Shown: in pieces, positions 54,843 to 64,000 of the stretch
How the letters are laid out: every line of letters starts with the position of its first letter
Numbering within the stretch: the stretch's first letter is position 1
From: Sporothrix humicola
Lineage: Eukaryota; Ascomycota; Sordariomycetes; Ophiostomatales; Ophiostomataceae
Reading direction: 5' to 3'
DNA length: 64,000 bases
Assembly: GCA_021396245.1 (NCBI GenBank)
Contig: WNYE01000047.1
Coordinates: 124,001-188,000, forward strand
The notes under the pieces: generated by a model
Seen by the model: the letters and a program-made list of their open reading frames with translations, nothing else
The model's database searches: none
What the model was told of the DNA's origin: nothing
Made by a program: the position numbers and the translations under genes

Positions 54843-57718
54843 AGATTCTTTTGTTGCTAGACGGAGCGTGCGTATAGAGTGGGTGGTAGCATGGCGTTGA
54901 GCAATCGAAATCGAGCGTGTCGAGATGCGTCATCGTTCCTATGTCTTTCTGTTTCTTTTTTATGTATTTGGTATTTCGTATCAGGTCGGGCTAGGGATGT
55001 CTGTAAGGGAAGGGCATTATTGGGAATCTACGTTTACGTTACGAGCGGGATTATAAGTAAATAAAAATAAAACAAATAAAATGAATGCAAAATACAAGTA
55101 CGAAAGTCCAGACTTTGGTGTACACTGGTGATACTGTAGGACAAACACACCTTTACACACACAAGCACAGCAGATGCACGCAAGAATGACACGCGGCGAT
55201 GCCGCCCTGCCAGATGTTGTGGACAAGAGGGTGTGCTGGTGTCCCTCTGCTCCTGTTTGTGCCCCTCGAGGTCTTCCCGATGGTGCAAGACAGACAGCCG
55301 GGATTCCCGATGTAGAGACAGTCTACCATCTGCCATTCAATGAATACAAAGCAGGCGGCAGAAAATATCTCGCTTCTCTACAACATCTACCCCTCTTGCC
55401 ATTTATCCAGACATTCTCAAGTCTGTATCGAAATATACATATTGATCTACTACGACCAGATCTCTTCTGATTCCAGGCGCTCAACAGCTGGACAGAATAG
55501 CTGAACAAAGAGGTCTCTCTCTCCGGAGAAATATACAGCGAAGCCGTCTACAGAAAGAACAAAAGAGGGGTTCTTGCCTTTGCTCATACAACGTAGCGAT
55601 CGCAGAGACACAAGTTGCATGCACCTTACCGTCAGATCCGGCAGGTGAGAGATGGGCAAAGAAGTGCGAGAGAGTCTGTACACTTGCAGACTTGATAGAC
55701 TGACACAGAGTACACACGTATAAGGAACGCCCGCGTCTGCCGTGTTGCGTGTTATCCTTGTTCCCCGCATTTTTGGCGGCGCGGGATGGCGTGGGCATGC
55801 AACACTTGGACGGTCTGACACTCAGACACTCGGGCTATTATTGTCGAATGTCAACGGGTGCCATGTGTATGTCGCATCTCGAGTCCCTGAGATCGAGGCA
55901 ACAGACTTTAGACATGCTCCCTAATATCAGGGACACCACCACCACCTCAAAGAACATCTCATCGAACCAGGGAATCGTTTCCTTTTGTTGATTGCCATTT
56001 GCGGCTGTTCCTGGATTGTCGAGGGGGAGGCGTTCCTCGAAGAACAAAGAAAGGAGGGTGAGAAGAGGGGAAGACAAGTACATGTTGTTACAAGAGATGC
56101 CAGTCAATACAAGACGTGAGAACGTGAGGTGCACGCGGACAAAACTGGGAAAGCGGGGAAGTCGAAGCTGGTAAAATGGGCGTTGTCATAGGGTGGTGGT
56201 TGCAAGCGGTTGGAGTTGATGAAAGAGGAGGTTGAAAGTGAGGAGAGGTGGTGGTTGCATGCAGGGGGCATGAACAGTGTGTGCGATCGCCTAGCTGGAC
56301 AAATGGAAGCGTTGTTTCCTTCTGTCAAAGTAAATGTCCGACAGTCATTCTTTCCTTCTTTTTTGCTTCATCGTTCTTTCCTTTTTTTTTTCTGTCTTGT
56401 CGTCAATCGTCAAATGTGTCACACGTAAAAGCATTGCAAACAGGAAAGAACGAATTGTCCCCGTCGTTCTGTGTCCATTTGCGCGTCTCGGAGAAGCAAA
56501 AGTTTCCCCGTGTGTGCAAATGTGGGTGGTGGGTTCCCGGTTGGGTGGGCGCCTGCCGTTTTAGTGTATTCACTGAGGGTCCCTACAGTACGCCTGTAAA
56601 CAGCAAGAGCGACAGAGCTCTTTCCAAAGCCTTTGCTGGCCGAGATCCCCGCGGAGCCTTCTCCTCATTTTGACTTCTCTTTCCTCTCCTATTTCTGTTT
56701 TCAGTTCTCTCCTCTCTTCTTCTTACATTGTCGCCTTTTTTGCGTTTCTGGAGGCATTTCGTTGTTGTCCACGTTCAAATCTTGTCATTTCACGCCCACA
56801 ATACCTTCGGACAACATTTCCACGCCTCTGTTCACTGTTCTCGCCTTTAGCGCAGGTCTCCGCTTTTCGGCAATAGACTTGCCTTTGGGCCAGCCTGGAG
56901 TGGGAGCAAGGCTGAAGAGAGAGGAAGAGAGAAGAGAAGAAGAGGAAGAAAGGAGAGGAAAGACGAGAAAGGAGAGAAGGGACGACAGAAGAGAAAGAAA
57001 GCCAAAAGACAAAAGATATCAAACACGCCGAACAAGGCTCAGGATTCCTCAATCGGGAACAAACTCGACAATCGACAAATCGGTCGCCTCGGCATTCACC
57101 GACGTCTTCACCTCGAGCTCGCAGCTTTGCCAGAGGTCCCTGTGTTCCAGTGTTGACTGTACCTCGTTCTCCCTACTGTGACTCGGCCAGGCCCCTCCCT
57201 TCTCGCCCTAGCCCGGCCCCGGTTTACAACTTACACGAGTCTTTTAGTCTTTTTTCGTCGCCAACAACCGAACGCGCTCCACTAGCTTCTGCATTTGCTT
57301 TTTGTGCTTTTTTTGCTTTTTTTTCGACCATTTCTTTTTATTCGTTTTTGTCGCCATTTTTCAACTACGATCCATTTTCACAGGCGCCGCCCCGGCTATC
57401 AAACTCACGACTCACTTTAGTCTGTGGAGACCATCCGTTAACGCTTGAAGCAGACAAGACGCAAAAGCAGACGCACAAGAGCTTGCTTTGTGACTCTTGT
57501 CTTTTCTGCGTTCTGTTCTGCGGGGGACTTGAGCTTTCTTCTTTTGTCTTTTTTGTTTCTTTTTTTCTGTCCTGTCTTTTCTTCCTCCTTTTATTTCTCC
57601 AACGGTTTCCCCTCCTTCCAACATAAAAGGAGCTGGGCCACTTTCAACTTGTGCAGCGCGTCACAGCTGCTTCTCTTTTTTCTTCATTTCCTCCCGTTCC
57701 TCGGCCTCTTCTCCACCA
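54843..57718. promoter_or_regulatory. Long spacer MetRS / NNT with CT-rich leader
   Basis: 2.9 kb without a supported gene. Left part is the MetRS 3' region. 56,350-56,720 and 57,240-57,710 are pyrimidine-rich; a purine-rich stretch lies at 56,900-57,010. Open frames up to 182 codons here have biased composition only. Confidence 0.5.
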
Positions 57719-60700
57719 ATGGCAGCTTCGTGGTCTTTGCTCGTGCGCCCGGCCGTGGCCACGGCCCACTCGGCCATCCCGCTGCCGGCTCCCGTCGAGC
57801 GGCTGTCCCGCCGTTGCGTGCGCCGTGTGTGTGGTAAGTTGAGAATCCGGGGAGAGTTATGGAGCTCCGTGTAACCCTACGGAAGCTTCTTTTTTCGTGG
57901 TTGACACCTGGTTACACAACTAACACTCATAGAAAATGCTCCCACGCGCAAGTGGCACAACTCTCTCGGCCATTCCCGTCGCACGGCGGCATCTACCGTG
58001 TCAGCCTCGCCATCGTCTTCCTCGCTCGCCCTGGCCGTCCTGCCCCGCCAGGCTGCCAAGTCGCTGCAGCTCGTCCGCCATGCCTCGGTCCTCTCCGGCC
58101 AGCCTCCGTCTCCGTCTCCGTCTTCTCCTCCTTCGTCCTCGGCCGCCGCCTTCTCCACCAAGGTTATCCCGCCGACCACGCCCTACGCCAAGCTCACCGT
58201 GGGCGCGCCCCGTGAGATTTTCCCCAACGAGCGCCGTGTGGCCCTGACCCCCCAGAACGTCGCCCTCCTCAAGAAGAAGGGCTATGGCCGCATCATTGTC
58301 GAGCGCGGCGCCGGCGCTGAAGCCGGCTTCCTCGATGCTACGTACGAACAGGCTGGTGCCACGATTGTGGACAGCGCCGCTGCCGTCTGGAAGGAGGCCG
58401 ACATTGTGCTCAAGGTCCGCGGCCCGACCCTGGCCGAGGCCAGCAACGCCAAGGTCGGCCAGACGCTCATCTCGTTTATCCAGCCCGTCCAGAACAAGGA
58501 ACTCGTCGATCTGCTTGCTGCCCGCAAGGTCACCAGCTTCGCCATGGACATGATCCCCCGTATTTCGCGCGCCCAGGTCTTTGATGCTCTCAGTTCCATG
58601 GCCAACATTGCCGGCTACAAGGCCGTCCTCGAGGCCTCGAACCACTTTGGCCGCTTCCTCACTGGCCAGACGACCGCTGCCGGCAAGATCCCGCCCAGCA
58701 AGGTTCTGGTGATTGGTGCCGGTGTCGCAGGTCTGAGCGCTATTGTGACGGCCCGCCGCATGGGCGCCATTGTGCGCGGTTTCGATACTCGCCCGGCAAC
58801 GCGCGAACAGGTCCAGTCTCTGGGTGCCGAGTTCATCGAGGTCGAGGGCGTCGAGGAGGACGGTTCGGGTGCCGGTGGCTACGCCAAGGAAATGTCCAAG
58901 GCGTTCCACGACGCCGAGATGAAGCTGTTCACCGAGCAGGCCAAGGACGTCGACATTATCATTACGACTGCTCTGATCCCCGGCAAGCCCGCTCCCAAGC
59001 TGCTCCCCACGTACGTCATTGACAACATGAAGCCCGGCTCTGTGATTGTCGATCTGGCGGCCGAGGCCGGCGGCAACTGCGAGAAGACGGTGCCCGGCGA
59101 GCTGTCCACGTACAAAGGCATCACGATCATTGGCTACACCGATATGCCCTCGCGCCTGCCCACGCAGTCGTCCACGCTGTACTCGAACAACGTCACCAAG
59201 TTCCTGCTGTCCATGGCCCCCGTGGAGAAGGAGTACGGCGTCGATTTCACTGACGAGGTCGTCCGCGGTGCTATCGTTACCCAAAACGGCGAGGTCGTCC
59301 CCACGGCCCCGCGCCCTGCCCCGCCTCCTCCGGCGCCCAAGCCCAAGGAGGTCGTCGTCGAAGAGGTTGTCGCGCTCACTCCCTTCCAAAAGGTCTCGCG
59401 CGAGGTCGGTCTGGTGACTGGCGGCATGACGGGTGCGCTCGCGCTCGGCAAGATGACCGGTCCGCTGTTTATGGGCAACGCTTTCATCTTTGGTCTCGCC
59501 TCGCTCATTGGTTACCGCATTGTCTGGGGCGTCCAGCCCGCGCTGCACTCGCCCCTCATGAGCGTCACCAACGCCATCTCGGGCATGGTCGGTGTCGGTG
59601 GTTTCTTTATCCTGGGCGGCGGCTACTTGCCCCACACGATCCCGCAGCTGTTCGGTGCCGCCTCTGTTCTGCTGGCGTTTGTCAACATCTCGGGTGGTTT
59701 TGTTATTACCAAGCGCATGCTCGACATGTTCAAGCGCCCCACGGACCCGCCAGAGTACCCCTGGCTGTACGGCATCCCCGCTGCGCTGTTTACCGGTGGC
59801 TTCATTGCTGCCGCGTCGACGGGCGCTGCCGGTCTCGTGCAGGCCGGCTACCTGGTTAGCTCAATCATGTGCATTGGCTCCATTTCCAGCCTGGCGTCGC
59901 AGGCCACCGCCCGCATGGGCAACATTCTGGGTATCCTTGGTGTCGGCTCTGGCGTCATTGCCTCGTTGCTGGCCGTCGGTTTCTCGCCCGAGGTGCTGAC
60001 CCAGTTTGCCGGTCTTGCTGTTGTTGGTTCGCTGGCGGGTCTGCTCATCGGCCGCCGCATCACGCCCACGGATCTGCCCCAGACGGTCGCCGCTCTGCAC
60101 TCGGTCGTCGGTCTCGCCGCCGTTCTTACGAGTATCGGCAGCGTCATGGCCGACGTCGGCCACGCCAGCACCCTGCACCTGGTGACGGCCTATCTGGGTG
60201 TCCTCATTGGTGGTGTCACCTTTACGGGCTCGCTTGTAGCGTTCATGAAATTGTCAGGCCGCGCCTCGTCGAAGCCGCTGCATCTGCCCGGCCGCCACCT
60301 GATCAATTCCGGTCTGCTGGCCGGCAATATCGCCACCATGGGCGCGTTCCTGGCCATGGCGCCTGGGTCACCAGCGATCGCCGCCGGTGCGCTGGCGGCC
60401 AACACGGCCATGTCCTTCTTGAAGGGCTACACGACTACAGCGGCCATTGGCGGTGCCGACATGCCGGTCGTCATTACGGTCTTGAACGCATACAGTGGCT
60501 TCGCGCTCGTGGCCGAGGGCTTCATGCTGGACAATCCCTTGTTGACGACAGTGGGCGCGCTGATTGGTGTCTCCGGTTCGATTCTGTCATACATTATGTG
60601 CGTCGCCATGAACCGGTCGCTGACCAACGTGCTCTTTGGCGGTATCGGACAGGCGGCGCCACCGGCGGAGGGCGAGCAGAAGAAGATTGAGGGCACGGTG

Positions 60701-61280
60701 ATCCAGACCAACGTCGAGGAGACGGCCGAGTCGCTGGTCAATGCCGAGTCCGTCATTATCGTCGTCGGCTACGGCATGGCCGTCGCCAAGGCGCAGTACG
60801 CGATCGCGGAGATCACGCAGATGCTGCGCTCCAAGGGCGTGCAGGTGCGCTTCGCCATCCACCCGGTGGCCGGCCGCATGCCGGGCCAGTGCAACGTCTT
60901 GCTGGCGGAAGCGTCGGTGCCGTACGACATTGTGCTCGAGATGGACGAGATCAACGACGACTTTGGTGACACGGACCTGACGCTCGTCATTGGCGCCAAC
61001 GACACGGTCAACCCGATCGCGCTCGAGCCGGGCAGCCCGATCGCCGGCATGCCGGTGCTGCACGCGTGGAAGAGCAAGCAGGTGATTGTGATGAAGCGCG
61101 GCCTCGCGAGCGGCTACGCGGACGTGCCGAACCCCATGTTCTACATGCCCGGCACGCGGATGCTCTTTGGCGACGCCAAGGTGACGTGTGATGGTGAGTC
61201 CTCCCGAGATCCTACTATACTAATGATATTGAACGTCTGCTAACTTTACAGCCATCAAATCTGCCATTGAGCAAAAGTAG
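57719..61280 (+). CDS. NNT: NAD(P) transhydrogenase, mitochondrial, fused form
   Basis: Proton-translocating enzyme of the inner membrane that uses the proton gradient to reduce NADP+ with NADH. Exons 57719-57833, 57933-61193 and 61252-61280 (introns 99 and 58 nt) give 1134 residues. The first 120 residues are rich in Arg, Ser and Ala with no acidic run, a long import presequence. Domain I (about 125-470) starts LTVGAPREIFPNERRVALTP and has the NAD site VIGAGVAGLSA. Domain II is a block of roughly a dozen membrane helices (about 520-900). Domain III (about 930-1134) carries the NADP site VVGYGMAVAKAQ and the end AIKSAIEQK, restored by the last splice. Order dI-dII-dIII in one chain is as in animal NNT. 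Confidence 0.96.
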
Positions 61281-62022
61281 ACTTGTCTCTTTTCTAGATG
61301 ATCGCCATACACAAGAGTAGACCGCTGCAAAGAGTAGAGTCTAGAGTCTAGAATTGGTGGTTGATGATGTTTTGGTGATTTCTGGTGATTTCTTCTGATT
61401 TGTCTTTCCTATATATCTTGTCTTGTACATGTTTTGCTTTTTTGTTTCTTTTTGGTTTGAATAAGGCCGGTCTTGGATGACGGCCTGTCGATATGTGTTT
61501 GCTACCTTTCCTATTTCCTATTTACCGCCTCTTGGATATCTATATCTATATCAAACTCTGCACGGCTTATTGGGGCCTGCAGCAGTTGAAGGAATTGAAC
61601 TGTCCGTTGTCTATGCTTTACTTTGTCTTGTCTTGTCTTGCACGTCTGTGTACATAGCCGTTTGCTCAGTATATCGTAAATCAAGCGTATGCCAGAATAT
61701 CGCTCAAACCGTGCCTTCCTCAGGTCGAACTCTACGTATGTGAACAAAGTCCACGTGATGAAATAGCGCATGTCAGGCCATGATGTCGCCCTACAGTCCT
61801 GCCTCTCCTTTCGACCTCTCATTTCCGTCTCGTTCTATCATCTCACTGTCGGTCCTCCTGCCATCAACCTCGTCTCCTAACGAGTCAGTATTCCAAATCT
61901 CACATCACTGTCGTCAATCCGTTCATCATCTCGTAGAGTTTTAACGTTTTTTATTCCGTTTCGTTTCTAGTCTGTATATACATGTCTCCCTTTATTCTCC
62001 TCGCAACTTCGTCGCTCGTGAT
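61281..62022. other. Convergent spacer NNT / NDUFA12
   Basis: 742 bp, probably two 3' untranslated regions. A TCTAGAGTC direct repeat lies near 61340 and CTTGTCTTGTCTTG near 61620. No gene seen. Confidence 0.5.
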
Positions 62023-62861
62023 TTATTGCCGCGGCGCAGCGACCGGCTCCCACGAGTTGATCTTGGGCTTGGTGGTGCTGTAGGTCTTGAAGGCGGAGCG
62101 GGTGCCGGTGAAGTTGGGGCGGTGTTCGGGGGCGGTCCAGGAGCGGGCGGCCGAGGTGGCGGTGAGAGGGTCGTTTGGGGGCGGGGTGTCGACGGTGTAT
62201 GCGAGCCAGGCGTGCCAGAAGGGTTCGACTTGGGAGCTGAGAAAACACGAGCGTCAGCGAGTGTTTTGAGTGTTTTTGCGTATTTGAGCCACGAACGAGC
62301 GCAGCGAGTGAGGAGAGAAAAGAAAGGCGAGCGCAGCGAGGACAGAAAGGACAGAAACTTACGCATCAAAGTCCTTGCTCTTGTAGTCGACCCAGCGAGT
62401 GCGGACTGTATTGTTAGGTCAGCGAGAGCGATATAGATGGAGACGCTTTAAGTTCTGGGGACTCACGCGGCAGCTCCTCCTGCATGTTCTCAAAGAACTT
62501 GTTGCCGTACTTATCGGTGCCGATGAGGGTGCCGGCCTTGGTGTCGCCAATGTACTATGGAGGTTAGTGTCCTGTCCTTGTCTGGAGTCGAGTCGATCGG
62601 GTCAAGCCTGTCGTCGATTCGATTCAATTCAATCGATCCGTCGATCGTCGATCGTCGGTCATCGGGTGGAAGCGCAACATACGTTCAATTGGTGCCAGTA
62701 TTCCTAGGACGAGTTAGCAAAGATGTTAAGAAAGGGGAAGGGTACGAGAGAGCAGCCTGCCGGCCGTGCTACGGCTGTCGCCAGCCTCGTCGTCATCGTC
62801 GTCGACTCACCTTGATACCGATCCGGCGCAGGTAGCCGAGCGTCCGCGTAATGGTCGACAT
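62023..62861 (-). CDS. Complex I subunit NDUFA12 (B17.2 / N7BM)
   Basis: Accessory subunit on the matrix arm of complex I. Five exons were built by hand: 62861-62811, 62703-62683, 62554-62467, 62405-62363 and 62236-62023, giving 138 residues. Exon 2 is only 21 nt (EYWHQLN). All four introns start GTGAGT, GTATGT or GTAAGT and end in YAG. The spliced protein shows YIGDTKAGTLIGTDKYGNKF, LPLRTRWVDY across the exon 3/4 junction, then PFWHAWLAYTVDTPP and the end KINSWEPVAAPRQ, all typical of the family. No open frame of the track-scale length covers it, so the gene is easy to miss. It shares a divergent 489-bp spacer with PGS1. Confidence 0.93.
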
Positions 62862-63350
62862 GGTGGGCGGGTGTGTGGGAGGAGAGGAGAGTGGACAGAA
62901 GAATATGTCGTCGGGTGTTGTGCGTCAATCGCGCGTCGTGTCGTTGTCGCTGTCGTCGTCGTCGTCGCGAGCGAATTGATGAGGTCCAAATCTTTCCCGC
63001 TTTTCGGTTTGGCGATGCCGGTGGGTCCTGAGTTCATTGTCCCGGCTGGACCAGGCCAGCCAATCACAGAGCTTGGTTTGCTCACCACCAAAGTTCAGGA
63101 AAATGACCAAAATGCACCAAAAAGAGCAAGTGCCACCAACTGGCGGCCACCACCAGCGACTGCCAAAAATGACGACTAGCGTCACCAGAAATTCGGCAAC
63201 TAAAAATAAAGGGAAAGAGAAAGGGAAAAGAAAACAACAGAACAAGATAACAGACGAATTTAAATTCAAGGAGAGCAAGACGACAACGTCAATTGAATTG
63301 TGTGCTTACGGTCTTTCTTCTCGCCAGTCGTCCAGCTGCGCACCTCCAGC
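62862..63350. promoter_or_regulatory. Divergent region NDUFA12 / PGS1
   Basis: 489 bp between two start codons. Contains ATTGG-type CCAAT boxes (CCAGCCAATCAC near 63056), a plausible HAP-complex site for respiratory genes. No gene seen. Confidence 0.4.
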
Positions 63351-64000
63351 ATGACCATCCGGGGAGCTCGGGCAGCCCGCCCACGGCTACAGCTCCAAGA
63401 GCTCCAAAACAAAAGTCAAAAGACAAGGACACAACGGCCAAGAACAGCTCGGCCTTCCGCTTCCCAGCAGTGTGAGCGGTTTGCCAGCTCGAGCGCTCGC
63501 CAAGCACAGTCTGGTCTCTCCCAAACATTAAAGTCACAATGGGGCCAGTCGTGGACGCGGTGCTGCCGGCGGATGTCCATGTCGACGACGGCCTCGAATG
63601 CTGTGGCGGAAGCTCCGCTGCGGCCGTCCATGGTGGCCGGTGTGTCTTCGGCGGCAGCTACGGCTACTGCCACAGCAGCTTCTGCCGCGTTGCTGCTGGC
63701 CCCCCTCGTGGCTGAGCTCGACAAGATGGCCCCCCGCGTCGATATCCACGGCTCGCAGGTCCGCGTGATTGAGACGCCGGCCGAGTTCTACGACACCATG
63801 AAGCAGATGATTTTGGGGGCAAAGCGGCGCATCTTTCTGTCGACGCTCTACATTGGCACGTCGGAACGAGAATTGGTGGAGACGTTGCAAAAGGCACTGC
63901 GGGCGAACCCCCAGCTAGAGCTACATATTTTGACGGATGCGCTGCGAGGAACGAGAGAAAGCCCGCGGCCGTCTTCTGCTTCACTTCTGGCCCCCCTTGT
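63351..64000 (+). CDS. PGS1: Phosphatidylglycerophosphate synthase Pgs1, 5' part
   Basis: First committed enzyme of cardiolipin synthesis: CDP-diacylglycerol + glycerol-3-phosphate to phosphatidylglycerophosphate, in mitochondria. The frame is open from the ATG at 63351 to the window edge (216 full codons), so it is truncated by the window, not by mutation. The first ~85 residues have many Arg, Ser, Gln and Ala and no acidic cluster apart from single Glu, as in an import presequence. The conserved region starts near 130 with LLAPLVAELDKMAPRVDI and continues VIETPAEFYDTMKQMILGAK, RRIFLSTLYIGTSERELVET and LTDALRGTRESPRPSSASLL, matching the N-terminal phospholipase-D-fold half. The HKD motifs lie beyond the edge. 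A downstream start (Met near 63573) is possible but would shorten the presequence. Confidence 0.9.
   Translation, partial: MTIRGARAARPRLQLQELQNKSQKTRTQRPRTARPSASQQCERFASSSARQAQSGLSQTLKSQWGQSWTRCCRRMSMSTTASNAVAEAPLRPSMVAGVSSAAATATATAASAALLLAPLVAELDKMAPRVDIHGSQVRVIETPAEFYDTMKQMILGAKRRIFLSTLYIGTSERELVETLQKALRANPQLELHILTDALRGTRESPRPSSASLLAPL

Noticed and set aside
58001..59635. 544-codon open frame on - opposite NNT
   Set aside because: Antisense shadow of the transhydrogenase. Composition is Asp/Gly/His/Leu-rich and unlike any family.

Overview
The window is nuclear DNA of a filamentous ascomycete (Pezizomycotina, most likely a Sordariomycete; I cannot name the species). The evidence is compact GC-rich genes with 51-100 nt introns (GTRAGT donors, CTAAC/CTGAC branch points), a Fot1/pogo-type transposon degraded by repeat-induced point mutation (RIP), and proteins typical of filamentous fungi (SSD1, complex I NUZM, a nuclear BCP-type peroxiredoxin). 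I support eighteen protein-coding genes, one cut by the right edge, plus one tRNA-Gly(CCC).

Layout: 1-5037 holds no recognisable gene. 5038-21312 carries POL3 (-), a conserved small hypothetical gene (+), GET4 (-), tRNA-Gly (+), a TLG1-type SNARE (+), GLE1 (-) and SSD1 (+). 22525-24389 is the RIP-mutated element. 27271-40211 carries a secreted ferritin-like Rds1-type protein (+), APC8/CDC23 (-), farnesyl diphosphate synthase (+), a large RA-PH scaffold protein (-) and a MAT2B/RmlD-like reductase (-). 41790-54842 carries CDC34 (+), a USP-fold protein without a catalytic cysteine (+), a BCP peroxiredoxin (-), complex I NUZM (+), LTO1 (-) and cytosolic MetRS (+). 57719-64000 carries NAD(P) transhydrogenase (+), complex I NDUFA12 (-) and the start of PGS1 (+).

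There are no operons; neighbours are mostly divergent or convergent housekeeping genes. Four genes in the last 14 kb (NUZM, NNT, NDUFA12, PGS1) act at the mitochondrial inner membrane, and CDC34, APC8 and the pseudo-USP touch the ubiquitin system; I regard both groupings as probably coincidental.

The most interesting observations are: a transposon whose RIP mutations switch strand part-way along and stop short of its ends; its insertion at a palindromic ACTCCG-TA-CGGAGT site whose core recurs in other intergenic spacers; a DNA polymerase delta lacking one zinc-ligand cysteine of CysA; a USP-fold protein lacking catalytic residues; and two 51-nt stop-free introns, one lying between the two redox cysteines of a peroxiredoxin. 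I found no clearly new multi-gene system.
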